Shown here in pieces: positions 42,703-51,344 of a DNA stretch of 64,000 bases. The DNA is taken from positions 16,020-80,019 of the forward strand of contig NZ_FNZB01000006.1 of assembly GCF_900109205.1 (NCBI RefSeq). The letters run 5' to 3'. Under the pieces are notes generated by a model that saw nothing but the letters and a program-made list of their open reading frames with translations, did no database searches and was not told where the DNA came from. Each line of letters begins with the position of its first letter. Positions within the stretch are counted from its first letter, which is position 1. Position numbers and translations under genes: made by a program. Origin of the DNA: Sphingomonas sp. OV641 (lineage in GTDB: Bacteria; Pseudomonadota; Alphaproteobacteria; Sphingomonadales; Sphingomonadaceae).

Positions 42703-43842
42703 TCATTCACCGCCGAAACGCTTCGCGAGACGCGCACTCGCTCCGCTCTTGGCCGCCAGCTTCGCGCCATAGCGCATGACCGTCTTGGGATCGCGCCAGC
42801 GATAGGCCTGCATGATGGCGGGCAGGCTCTCTCCTGCCGCAAAATTGTCTTGCGCCACGCCAACCCGGATCGAATGGCTCGACACGGCCGCGACCCAGCG
42901 CTCGAGCTCGGCCTCGCTCATCGCCCCCAGCAGTTTCTTGTCGAATGCCTGGCGGATCAACCGCTTGTAGATGAGCGTGATCGTGCCGGGGTTGAGCGCC
43001 TCCTCTCCCACACCGCGGATCGAGCCATCGAACCAGGTTTCGACGCGCCGGAACAGGGCCCCGCGCGCAATCCCGGCCTTGTCGCACCATTCAGCGATCG
43101 CGCGCATGGTCGCGGGCGAGAGATAGGCGAGAGCCCCCTGCCCTTCCTGATCGGTCTTGCTGCGGCCGATCTCGACCACCCCTGCCCCGTCGACGTCGGG
43201 CCCGTCGATATGCTCGATACGCATCGCCGCGAGTTCGGAGCGCCGGCAGCCGGTATCATAGTTGACCTGCAGTAGCGCGCGATCGCGCGCGCCCAGGAGA
43301 TCGCGGCGCGTGGCCTTGAGGAGGACCGCGAGGCTCACGCCGCTCGCCGGCGCGTCGAGATCGCTGACATCGCCCTTGTAGCGGATACCCCGCGCCTGCG
43401 TCTGGCGGGTGCCGAGAAGCTTGCGCGCCGCCTTGTGCTCGAGCTGCACGAGCGGGGCTGCGGTCGGATCGTCCAGCCCCGCCATGCGATAGGCCCAGCC
43501 GATATTGACGAGATAGCGCGCGATCGTCGCGGCCGCCCTCTGCGGCGTCGCCCGCGTCGCCTCATCATGATCCTGACCCGACAGCGCGCGGACATAGGCC
43601 GCGACGGTCTCGGCGGTCGCCTCCCCTGCCCGCACTCGGGTGCGCCGGCACCAAGCATCCCAGAGCTTCATGTCGGAAAGGAACGCGCGGATCGTGTTCG
43701 GCGACCAGGCCCGCGCCGCGGCCGCGATGACCTGCGGATCGACCGCCGCCTTGTCGATAGCCAGCGCGCGGACCTCGCCCACGACGTCGTCGGCGCCGGC
43801 GGGCGGCGTGCTTTGCCTGCGGGTGAGGGCCGTTTTCGCCAT
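42703..43842 (-). CDS. Tyrosine-type site-specific integrase
   Basis: The 379-residue product starts MAKTALTRRQSTPPAGADDV; longer starts upstream lie in AT-rich palindromic DNA and are rejected. The core-binding domain is helical (SPNTIRAFLSDMKLWDAWCR). Catalytic parts: YDTGCRRSELAAMRI (Arg), SSHSIRVGVAQD (His-x-x-Arg) and WRDPKTVMRYG (Tyr, with Trp where a second His is common). It is divergent from the DUF1612-like gene, with a 27-bp palindromic site between them. Confidence 0.85.
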   Translation of the reverse strand: MAKTALTRRQSTPPAGADDVVGEVRALAIDKAAVDPQVIAAAARAWSPNTIRAFLSDMKLWDAWCRRTRVRAGEATAETVAAYVRALSGQDHDEATRATPQRAAATIARYLVNIGWAYRMAGLDDPTAAPLVQLEHKAARKLLGTRQTQARGIRYKGDVSDLDAPASGVSLAVLLKATRRDLLGARDRALLQVNYDTGCRRSELAAMRIEHIDGPDVDGAGVVEIGRSKTDQEGQGALAYLSPATMRAIAEWCDKAGIARGALFRRVETWFDGSIRGVGEEALNPGTITLIYKRLIRQAFDKKLLGAMSEAELERWVAAVSSHSIRVGVAQDNFAAGESLPAIMQAYRWRDPKTVMRYGAKLAAKSGASARLAKRFGGE

Positions 43843-43881
43843 GACGGCGAGACATAGCCCGGTCCTTCTCATAATAATAGG

Positions 43882-43908
43882 GTCGTGATAATCTCCCATT
43901 ATCACGAC
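43882..43908. promoter_or_regulatory. 27-bp palindromic site between integrase and DUF1612-like gene
   Basis: GTCGTGATAAT (43882-43892) and ATTATCACGAC (43898-43908) are perfect inverted repeats with a CTCCC spacer. The place, between divergent genes and close to both starts, fits an operator or a recombination core. Confidence 0.65.
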
Positions 43909-43925
43909 TACGCATACGAGCCAAT

Positions 43926-44981
43926 TTGACTGAGAGCAGCTCTGGGTTAAAAGACGGCGTGGACGCGCCTCTCTCGAACAGCCGCTACGGCCCCGCCTAC
44001 AGCGCGAAGATGGTCTCCGCGATCGCCTCCTGCACGGCCGCCATTACGCGTCTCGATGCCCGGTTTTGCGTTAGTTCGGTGGCATCGGCCTGGGCACGCC
44101 GCGCCGCCTGGAGTGGCTACACCCGGGCCCTGCAACTGCAATCGGCCGAGATCGACGAAATTGACGTATTTTCCTGGGGCTGCGGGCTGCAAATCCCCGG
44201 CCGGCCGCTGCGGTCGACCAACCTCGACCTGTTCGATCGCTTTCCCGCCTGGGAAGCGGCGCTGCGCGATCCCGACCCCCTCGCCTGGCGCGACGCGCTC
44301 CCGACCGCGATCGGCGAGATCGAGATAGCCGCGGACCATTCGCCGCTGATCCGCGCGCTCGATCGGGTCCGCCAGCATGCGCGTCTCGACAGCACCGCCC
44401 TGCCCTGGCTCTCGCTGCCCTTCGCTCTGCGCGACAAGGGGATGGTGACCACTCCCCTGCCCTGCCTCGTGGGCGGCGTGAAGGCGTTTAGGCTGAAGCG
44501 AACTGTCGGAGACGAGGACTGGTATGCGGCCATGCGCAGCCTTGAGGCAAGCGCCACCGCAAACCTCGCACGGTTGCACGAGCTGGAAAAGCTCCATCGC
44601 GCGGCCCAGCATGCGATCGTCGCGGAATATCGACCTGGCCACCTCCCGGGGCTCGCGGCCCTCCTCCATCACCGGCCACTGCTCTCGCCTCAGTCGCTGG
44701 CGGAGCTGCTCAGCATGAGCGTTGCCGGCGCGAGCAAACTGCTGGGCCGTGCCGTCGACTGCGGCTTGCTCGTGGAGATCACCCAGCGGCGGACCTGGCG
44801 CGTGTTCCTGAGCACGGACCTTGCCATCGAGTTTGGCTTTGCAGCGCCCAAGCGTGGACGGCCGCGCAACGTGGTCCCTCCCCCGCCAGCGAGCCGCGAG
44901 CTGTCGGAGGTCTTCGATGCCTTCGATCGCGAGATGGAGAACATCGACAAGCTTCTCCAGCATCGCGCCGAGAGTTTGTGA
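43926..44981 (+). CDS. DUF1612/HTH (RHE_PE00001-like) regulator
   Basis: The open frame gives 351 residues from a TTG at 43926; an ATG at 44010 (MVSAIASCTAAI) is an alternative start. The middle has LFDRFPAWEAALRDPDPLAW, and the C-terminus has a clear HTH-like part, LLSPQSLAELLSMSVAGASK followed by LLGRAVDCGLLVEITQRRTW. This combination is that of the rhizobial RHE_PE00001 family with DUF1612, of unknown function and typical of plasmids. It lies just after a perfect palindrome that it may bind. Confidence 0.75.
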   Translation: MTESSSGLKDGVDAPLSNSRYGPAYSAKMVSAIASCTAAITRLDARFCVSSVASAWARRAAWSGYTRALQLQSAEIDEIDVFSWGCGLQIPGRPLRSTNLDLFDRFPAWEAALRDPDPLAWRDALPTAIGEIEIAADHSPLIRALDRVRQHARLDSTALPWLSLPFALRDKGMVTTPLPCLVGGVKAFRLKRTVGDEDWYAAMRSLEASATANLARLHELEKLHRAAQHAIVAEYRPGHLPGLAALLHHRPLLSPQSLAELLSMSVAGASKLLGRAVDCGLLVEITQRRTWRVFLSTDLAIEFGFAAPKRGRPRNVVPPPPASRELSEVFDAFDREMENIDKLLQHRAESL

Positions 44982-45780
44982 ACGACAGTCCGCAGGAGGA
45001 TCTTTCGCTTGCCGCCCGGTCTGATGAACCGGTCTATCAACCGGAGCATCCTTCTGTCGAACGATTGGAATGTCGTCGGCTGGCTGGGGCCTCTCTACCG
45101 AGGTGCGCCGGCAAACCTTTCACCAAAGGGGTAGCTGCCTCCCCTCCCCTGTTCGCAATTCATAGCGCTGGATGCAGCAAGAACTGATTTGCCGGCGAGC
45201 GCGGTCTCGTTCCCCTTGTCCCAGTGGTGAAACACGAGCTCTGCAGTCGGCGGCTATCGTCTATCGATAGTTGAAGGCGGTAGCTGCAATGTCCAGTCCA
45301 CGGGTTCTCTGACCCACAACGGCATGCTTCTCGTGATCAGGCTTGGCAGGAAGGCCCCACAGCGGCCTTCTGGGCGCTTTGCTTGCCGTGGGGATAGCCG
45401 AGAGCGGAAACACGCTGTGCGGGCTGCTGGCGGCGCTCAGTGCAGGTCGGACTTCGTTCGGGTCTTGGAAAATGGCTCCTGTCACGGTGCCCTCGGCGAC
45501 CTGAGCGTAGTGAGGTGCTCCGCGATGGCTGGCTTGCAAGGAGTCTAGGCGCCGCGATAATCGACGTCGATCTGCGGTCGGGTGTGTGAGGCGACGCACG
45601 CGACGGAGCTTTTTGGGTGGACGACGTGCTTAGTGCGCGGCGATCGTCCCTTCCCCTTCTTCCCAATCAATTCTTCAAAAGAAGGGAGCGCCGCAGGCGT
45701 GTTAATCTCTTTAGAGAATAGGATAAAAAGTTAAGCTGTGGATGGATCTTTCGCGACTCGCCGATTCAGCGCGAGTCGGG
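44982..45780. other. Intergenic region before the replication origin
   Basis: About 800 bp without a supported gene. An open frame on the minus strand at 45261-45599 lacks a ribosome site and looks like a chance frame. The last 150 bp are AT-rich (AAAAGAAGG, TCTTTAGAGAATAGG), as expected next to an origin. Confidence 0.4.
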
Positions 45781-45790
45781 AGTTCAGCGC

Positions 45791-45895
45791 CGTTCCCATT
45801 ATACCGTTTGGCCGTTCCTGAAATACCCTGCGGGGCGTTCCCATTGAACCGTGATTCGGTTCCTCATGTACCGTGCCCCGTTCCTGAAATACCGT
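45791..45895 (+). repeat. Five direct iterons at helical spacing
   Basis: The five copies are CGTTCCCATTATACCGT, CGTTCCTGAAATACCCT, CGTTCCCATTGAACCGT, GGTTCCTCATGTACCGT and CGTTCCTGAAATACCGT, spaced 22, 23, 22 and 21 bp, about two helical turns each. Confidence 0.85.
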
Positions 45896-45928
45896 GGGCA
45901 CGGCGCGGGCCACAGGACGTCTCCAAGG

Positions 45929-45948
45929 GAGTAAAACGCGTTTTACTC
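45929..45948. promoter_or_regulatory. Palindrome GTAAAACGCGTTTTAC in the origin
   Basis: GAGTAAAACGCGTTTTACTC is a 20-bp perfect palindrome. A near-identical core lies at the repA start (48475-48490, GTAAAACGCATTTTAC). Candidates are a parS site or a binding site for RepA or ParB. Confidence 0.55.
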
Positions 45949-46484
45949 GTCCGCAAAGTGGCTGTTTTCCGTGCCTTTCAGGCATGTTACACCCGGCAGC
46001 GCTCGTTGTCGAACTATAGGCGTCAGGCGAGGCCGCCCTGTGTTCGGAGGAGTCGAGCGGCATTTCCGCGGTCCTCCCGAGTCCTTGGGCGAATCATTGA
46101 CGGTCTTTTAGGAACGGGACCCTGCGGAACTGACCTAAAACGGCGATGATCTCGACGTTTTGTTGCCTTGAGCGCATCCCGCTCGGCTGCCTGGACCGCG
46201 AAGTTTCGAGGTTTCTCGGGAGCCGGCCAGTGATCTCGACGGTACATTGAGAACGGGGCTTGGCCAGGCGATGGGCGCCGATTGTGGATGTCTAGCGCTC
46301 CCGGAGGCGTTTGCAGTCGAAGCATTCACGGTATTTCAGGAACGGCATCGAAGCAGCGAGGATGACTCCCCCTCCCCTCCCCAGCCTCTTTGGAGCGTCG
46401 ACAGTTTGACCTTTAGAGTCCTCTAGCAAGGAGGAACCCCTCCGACTTCAGTCGGATACTGGCTTCAGCCACAGACTCGCGTGC

Positions 46485-46557
46485 TAGCCTGTAACCTCGG
46501 GAAAAGCGGAAGCCGCCGAAGGCGTGAAGCTTCCGCTTTTCCCGAGGTTACAGGCTA
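46485..46557 (+). promoter_or_regulatory. 28-bp perfect hairpin covering the transposase start
   Basis: TAGCCTGTAACCTCGGG... (46485-46512) pairs perfectly over 28 bp with 46530-46557, and the loop is 17 bases. The right arm ends on the A of the transposase ATG, so the leader hairpin would hide the start region in the message, a known way of keeping IS200 transposase low. Confidence 0.85.
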
Positions 46558-46976
46558 TGGCGTATCGGTCCGGTTGTCACACCACATTCCATCATCGCTA
46601 CCATCTCGTTTGGGCGCCGAAGTATCGGTACAAGGTGCTGATCGGCGATGTTCGGCTACGGGTGCGCGAGATCATCCGTCAGGTCTGTGCCGAGATGGGC
46701 GTGAAGATCATCAACGGCGCGCTGTCGAAGGACCACGTACACATGTTCGTCGAAATCCCGCCGCACGTCTCGGTCAGCGACTTCGTGCGCCGGGCCAAGG
46801 GGCGCTCATCCCGCAAGATCCAACAGGAATTCGAGCACATCCGCAAACGATATTGGGGCCAACGCTTCTGGCAGCGCGGCTACTTCTCGACCACATCCGG
46901 CAACATCACCGATGACATCATCATGCGTTACCTCGACCGACATACCCACAAGGACGGCTTCAGCCCCACCGCTTGA
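46557..46976 (+). CDS. IS200/REP-type Y1 transposase (TnpA)
   Basis: The 139-residue product starts MAYRSGCHTTFHHRYHLVWA. The HUH motif DHVHMFVEIPP and the Tyr-containing helix TSGNITDDIIMRYLDRH give the single-strand-specific Y1 transposase of the IS200/IS605 family. It lies between iteron copies of the plasmid origin. Its start lies in a long leader hairpin. Confidence 0.9.
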   Translation: MAYRSGCHTTFHHRYHLVWAPKYRYKVLIGDVRLRVREIIRQVCAEMGVKIINGALSKDHVHMFVEIPPHVSVSDFVRRAKGRSSRKIQQEFEHIRKRYWGQRFWQRGYFSTTSGNITDDIIMRYLDRHTHKDGFSPTA

Positions 46977-47339
46977 TCCTACCGGCGTCAGCCGGTCAGT
47001 GATTCAGCTATCAGATCCGGGCAATCTGATCACAAATCCCACCCTATAAGCGCCGTTCTCTAAGTACCGTGACGGCTGCCTGGAGAGGTGGAACGGGCGA
47101 TCCTCCCGCTGGCGCAGCTGTGCCCGGCAAAGCTCATCCGAGAAGAAGGCTGGCAAAGGATCGCGCGTGGTTGGATCTTCGCAGCCCACGCACATTTGAT
47201 GGGGCGCCATACAGACGGGTCCGGGGCCCGGCTCGTTACTTCGGGAACGGTCCACACGGATAAGTTGACGTGCGCGCGCGAGCCATTCTCGACCCTGTTC
47301 CTGAAAGACCGTTTTGGCGGATTGCGCCTACGGCGTCGA

Positions 47340-48485
47340 TCAGTTGACCGGACGCTGCTTCGCGCAAAAGGTCGCGAATATCTGTGTGATGTTCTTCGCG
47401 TCGAACGCTATCTCGCGCTGCCGGAGGAAGTTCCGGAAATCGTCTCCAACGAGACCGTGGTCGCGTTGGGGGCTGGGCAGGTTGGCGCGGGCGATCGCAC
47501 CGAATGCCGAATGCGAGATATGCCCGCTCGAGGGGAAGGAGATAGCCGGTTCCTCGGGCGCCTTTTCCTTGACGGCCGCAGGCGAGGCTTGGGCGAGGGC
47601 AGGGGAGGGCTTGCCCTCCTCGGACGGCTCGCGATCGCGCCTGGTCATGCGCAGCAGCGGTTCGGCATCGTCACGCTGTTCGATGTCCAGGGAGTAGCCT
47701 GGCAGATCGTTCTCCCGAGCGATCTTGGTCATCTCGAACTTGAAGCGCCGATAATCGCCTTCCGCGCCGGATTTCTCGAAGAGCGTTGGCATCGAGATGG
47801 CGAAACCGTCGCTTCCGGCCCCACCCGCATGTTTGCGCGCGACCCGATAGAGCCAGCGTTCGCGCCCGCCTGTGAGCGAGAAATAAGCCGGATCGATGGC
47901 GAGCACGCCGCCGTCCATCAACACCCCGTCGTAGAACCATTTCGCGAGGGTAATTCTCATTCCCCGCACGTTTCCGGACCGATCCTTAAGCTGGCTGTGA
48001 CTGTCGATCCAGGAGAAGGTGGTCTCGACGGCATCTCCTGAGCGGATGTTCGTCTTCACCGTGGTCGATTGGAGCCTGTCGAGGGCATTGCCCAGAAGAT
48101 CGTAAGCGCGTCCACCAACCTCGCGCTTCAGAGTCTTCAGCATGTCGTATGGGACGACGTGGAGCGTCTGCGGGATGTCGTTGGCACCTCGCCGCTTGTG
48201 CTCGATCAAAACTGACGCGCAGTAAATCAGTATGTCGAGGTCGTAGATAGTCGCCAGACCATATTCCGAATTAGCGGAGACATGGACGGTGATCTTACGA
48301 TCCGGACTGACATAGTCGATCGGCTTGAGTCGCTTGCGCTTCGACAGCGAGAAAAAGGGTCGCTCCATCGTTTCGCGCTGATCCCGAAGAGGAAGCGCAG
48401 TCAGCTGAGGGAGAAAGAGGTCTACTTGACCGTCTTCGCGGTGATCCTGTTGCATCTCGTGTCCCGTGGCATCGGTAAAACGCAT
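47340..48485 (-). CDS. repA: Replication initiator protein RepA
   Basis: The product of 381 residues starts MRFTDATGHEMQQDHREDGQ (a TTG five codons upstream is also open). The sequence RPFFSLSKRKRLKPIDYVSP...ATIYDLDILIYCAS and NALDRLQSTTVKTNIR, followed by GGRERWLYRVARKHAGG, is that of the RPA family of plasmid initiators (Pfam replication initiator protein A). It has winged-helix character and an acidic, Pro-rich C-terminal linker. The iterons lie downstream. A palindrome overlaps its start, which suggests autoregulation. Confidence 0.9.
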   Translation of the reverse strand: MRFTDATGHEMQQDHREDGQVDLFLPQLTALPLRDQRETMERPFFSLSKRKRLKPIDYVSPDRKITVHVSANSEYGLATIYDLDILIYCASVLIEHKRRGANDIPQTLHVVPYDMLKTLKREVGGRAYDLLGNALDRLQSTTVKTNIRSGDAVETTFSWIDSHSQLKDRSGNVRGMRITLAKWFYDGVLMDGGVLAIDPAYFSLTGGRERWLYRVARKHAGGAGSDGFAISMPTLFEKSGAEGDYRRFKFEMTKIARENDLPGYSLDIEQRDDAEPLLRMTRRDREPSEEGKPSPALAQASPAAVKEKAPEEPAISFPSSGHISHSAFGAIARANLPSPQRDHGLVGDDFRNFLRQREIAFDAKNITQIFATFCAKQRPVN

Positions 48486-48492
48486 TTTACCG
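48473..48492. promoter_or_regulatory. Palindrome GTAAAACGCATTTTAC at the repA start
   Basis: CGGTAAAA (48473-48480) and TTTTACCG (48485-48492) are perfect arms around CGCA, and the repA ATG lies within. The core matches the origin palindrome at 45931-45946. Confidence 0.6.
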
Positions 48493-48534
48493 GGAGCCAA
48501 CTAATTGAAAATAAAGCGTTAAACTAGATTTTAC

Positions 48535-49614
48535 TCAATTTCGACTGAACTTCGCACTCTCAAGGGCAGGGCGGAGCGCTTCGAGGATCTCGTCGACCGA
48601 CGCTGTGCCCTTGGGGTTGATGTTGATCGTAATTCCCTTGGCCCGTGTATCAGCAAGAACCTGTCCGATCTCGCGACCCGAGGCGGCGGTGAGGGCCGGC
48701 TTGGCACGGGGTACAGGCTTCTTCGACGCCGCGGGAGCCACTGCGGCTGCGGCCAGGCGCTCACAGACCTTGATACCCTCAATCTTGTCGCTTCCAGCGT
48801 CCTTCAGCGCCTGTTGCTCGGCACCGAGGGCTATAGCTGCGGCGATGATCGCGTCGCGGTGCTGTTCGTTCTTCAGCAGGGGCGAGAGCCGCATGCCGTG
48901 TCGGACCTTGAGGTCTCCGGGCTCGGCGAACGCTGCCACGACCTCGTCCGGCAACTCCGCGAGCTGGAGGAGGTTGTGGAGGTTCTGCTTGGCGATGGCC
49001 AAGCGATCGGCCATCTGCGTGCGAACCCCGTTGTAATATGCGTCGACAGCGTGCCTGTAATTGCGCGCACGCTCCAAATCGGTGACGTCCTCGCGCTCTC
49101 GATTTTCCAAATCGGCGAGCCGGAAAGCGGCCTCGTCATCGAGCGTCTCGATACGCGCTACGAGCTCGATTTCGCTATGGTTGTTGGCATTCAGCCAGGA
49201 AACCGAGAAATGCCGGCGGGTGCCGACGATCAACTCGTAGGGGGTCTCGGCGTTCGGCGTCCGCCGCACCACAACCGGCTCGCGGTTCGTCCCCTCCTCG
49301 CGGATGGAATCAATGAGCGAGGCACAGCGTTCGTGGCTCAGCGCCGCATGATCGCGAGCATTGCCCGGCCAGATGGAGCATTCCGAGGGCTTCAGACGGA
49401 TAGTCGGACGTTTGACCGTGCGGGCGATTTCATCGAACGCAATACCACGCCGCTCCAGGAATGAGGGCGTCGAAGGTTCGTCGACCGGCTTATCGCGATC
49501 GACCAGCGCCTCGGCATCCGCGACTTCGGCCACGGACGTGGGGGCAGGGGTCGTGCCGATGCTTTCGATGGCATTCGCCAGTAGGCTGCGACGCCGGCCC
49601 CCTGCGCTGCTCAT
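48535..49614 (-). CDS. parB: ParB partition protein
   Basis: The 359-residue product starts MSSAGGRRRSLLANAIESIG inside the stop of parA (ATGA). It has the ParB/RepB N-terminal domain (IRLKPSECSIWPGNARDHAA, PYELIVGTRRHFSVSWL), the DLENREREDVTDLERARNYR segment, an HTH (MADRLAIAKQNLHNLLQLAE) and a C-terminal dimer region. It should bind parS and partner the ParA at 49611. Confidence 0.9.
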   Translation of the reverse strand: MSSAGGRRRSLLANAIESIGTTPAPTSVAEVADAEALVDRDKPVDEPSTPSFLERRGIAFDEIARTVKRPTIRLKPSECSIWPGNARDHAALSHERCASLIDSIREEGTNREPVVVRRTPNAETPYELIVGTRRHFSVSWLNANNHSEIELVARIETLDDEAAFRLADLENREREDVTDLERARNYRHAVDAYYNGVRTQMADRLAIAKQNLHNLLQLAELPDEVVAAFAEPGDLKVRHGMRLSPLLKNEQHRDAIIAAAIALGAEQQALKDAGSDKIEGIKVCERLAAAAVAPAASKKPVPRAKPALTAASGREIGQVLADTRAKGITININPKGTASVDEILEALRPALESAKFSRN

Positions 49615-50813
49615 GCCGCCTCCGTCAGTCTGTCGGTGCCGACCTGCGCCATACGCGACGGCCACTGCTTGCAAATATCCTTTTCGATCTCGCGAAACAC
49701 CATGTTGAGGTTGTCACGGCACCGCGTGTACGTCTGGTGCGACCCATATGGTTTGTTGATTTCGTAGATCGACGACATCGACAACCCGGCATTCTTGATC
49801 TCTTCCGACAGGAGTATCGGCGTCGACAGCATCTGGCCAGCGTAGGTCTTCTCCATGACCTGAAGCATTTGAGCCTCGTTGGTCCTGTTGGGCTGGAACA
49901 TGGTGCAGACGACGCGAATGAACCCGTAGTCGATCGAAGTGTCGAACTTCGAGACGAGGTCCATCGCTTCGCGACAGGTCTGCATGAAGTGGATTGTCGA
50001 AAGATAATCGAGTTGCCGAGCCGGCACGGGGATCAGCAAGCCGTCCGCGGCCGTCAACGTGTTCACGCCCAAAAAGCCCATGGCAGGGGGAGGATCGAGG
50101 ATAACGACGTCATAGTCGTGCCGGACCTCTTCCAGGCCAATTCTCAGCATGCGGAACGCGCCGGCAATGGCGGTAGGGCCCTCCTCGATGGTTGCTGTCA
50201 GTTCCCACTCGGTGTCCTGGAGGCCCAGGTTGGCGGGGCAGATATCGATATTCGGCCACGCGGTCTTTTGGATCGTCTTTCGCAGCGAATCGGCTTCGTC
50301 GATTCTGGGGGAGAGGAAGTTCGAGAGCGTGTGCGTCTCGTCCACCAATGCCTCTAGATTGACGTCGAACATAACACTCATCGACGCCTGGGGATCGCAA
50401 TCGACAACAAGAACGCGATATCCCCGCAGCGCAAGGTAATCTGCAAGATGCTTGCCCGTCGTCGATTTGCTGACGCCGCCCTTGAAGTTCTGCACGGCGA
50501 TGACGACCGCGCGCTCGGAGGGCAATTTACCCATCTTGATGCCGAGCTTCTCGCGAATGGCGATCAAATCTTCGACCGTGTAGAATCGGCGTCCGTTGGT
50601 GGCCGTCTTGGGGGCGGGCAAGCGTCCGCGCGCCTCAGCCTTGGAAAGCGCTTCCGGCGTTCGGCCGAGCAATTCAGCGGCGACTGTCGCCCCCATTGAA
50701 ATGTTCAGCGTTTTGCGATCGGATGGATCAATGGCCGCCTGTCGCAGCACGGTCTTGGCATTCTCGCACGAGGTAATCATCGCATCGAGAATCTGACCCG
50801 ACAGCATGGGCAT
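49611..50813 (-). CDS. parA: ParA partition ATPase (large, type Ia)
   Basis: The 400-residue product has an N-terminal HTH-like DNA-binding part (GATVAAELLGRTPEALSKAE) and a ParA domain with NFKGGVSKSTTGKHLADYLA (deviant Walker A), VVDCDPQASMS and YDVVILDPPPAMGF. An N-terminal DNA-binding domain places it in type Ia, which represses its own operon. AAAGGGGAC lies upstream; an ATG at 50807 is equally possible. Order parA-parB-repA on one strand is that of repABC-like replicons. Confidence 0.92.
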   Translation of the reverse strand: MPMLSGQILDAMITSCENAKTVLRQAAIDPSDRKTLNISMGATVAAELLGRTPEALSKAEARGRLPAPKTATNGRRFYTVEDLIAIREKLGIKMGKLPSERAVVIAVQNFKGGVSKSTTGKHLADYLALRGYRVLVVDCDPQASMSVMFDVNLEALVDETHTLSNFLSPRIDEADSLRKTIQKTAWPNIDICPANLGLQDTEWELTATIEEGPTAIAGAFRMLRIGLEEVRHDYDVVILDPPPAMGFLGVNTLTAADGLLIPVPARQLDYLSTIHFMQTCREAMDLVSKFDTSIDYGFIRVVCTMFQPNRTNEAQMLQVMEKTYAGQMLSTPILLSEEIKNAGLSMSSIYEINKPYGSHQTYTRCRDNLNMVFREIEKDICKQWPSRMAQVGTDRLTEAA

Positions 50814-51344
50814 GTCCCCTTTTTGAACCCAAACCGGCCACGGTTCGTGAAAAGCACCGCATAATGGCCCCTAATCCCGGACAGATATGCCAAATGCAGG
50901 GTGGTTAGTCAAATAGGGTGACCTGACCCGGCGTGCGCAGGGACAAGCCCTCTTATTGCCCCCGAGTCCCGGACCATCCGCGTGTGTATCATTTCGCCTA
51001 TAAACCCGGACGAAAATCAAGATGAGTCACTCGCCAGCACGCGCCGCTTGAGGACTTATCCTCAAGTCTTGTCCGACTTTGAAGCTCAGACAACGGGCAT
51101 TCACAGCAACGCGAATCATCTCAAAGATGATTGGCGGGCACAGCGTCAGAGATGGAACCTCTCAGTCCACGGCGATTCGGCTCGAGCCGGGACTATTCGC
51201 TCCAACAACTGCTTTCGAGACATGAAAAGAGTCGCGTCTCGCACGACCCATCGCGCGATCTGTTCCGTCTTGCTTCTCCGATAACCTCTAAAACGGTGTT
51301 CGTGGAGAAGGGGAGGGGGGCCGAGGTTGTGAAAGGAGCCGATC
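50814..51344. other. Promoter region of the par/rep genes
   Basis: No gene is supported. Inverted repeats CTTGAGGA/TCCTCAAG (51047-51066) and TCATCT/AGATGA (51116-51130) are present, in the right place to be ParA operator or promoter elements. A purine-rich tract (51305-51320) and a GAAAGGAG ribosome site precede the truncated Toprim gene on the plus strand. Confidence 0.45.

Larger units (their letters stand above)
46425..47005 (+). mobile_element. IS200-type element inside the iteron array (ends approximate)
   Basis: A single HUH-type Y1 transposase gene is flanked by small hairpins, as in IS200: TCCGACT/AGTCGGA (46441-46456) and TGGCT/AGCCA (46460-46471) on the left and ACCGGC/GCCGGT (46981-46996) on the right. 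No inverted repeat ends are expected for this family, so the limits are estimates. Confidence 0.7.
45791..47312. other. Iteron-type replication origin region
   Basis: The consensus CCGTTCCTGAAATACCGT occurs as five direct copies with 21-23 bp spacing (starts 45791, 45813, 45836, 45858 and 45879), three inverted copies (46100-46117, 46239-46256, 46328-46345) and two more direct copies nearer repA (47053-47070, 47296-47312). A half copy lies near 47240. Such iterons bind the initiator. They lie downstream of repA, and an IS200-type element is inserted between the inverted copies and the last direct ones. Confidence 0.8.

Noticed and set aside
45261..45666. Minus-strand frames near the origin
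   Set aside because: No ribosome site, no domain and a biased composition. The region is better read as non-coding origin-side DNA.
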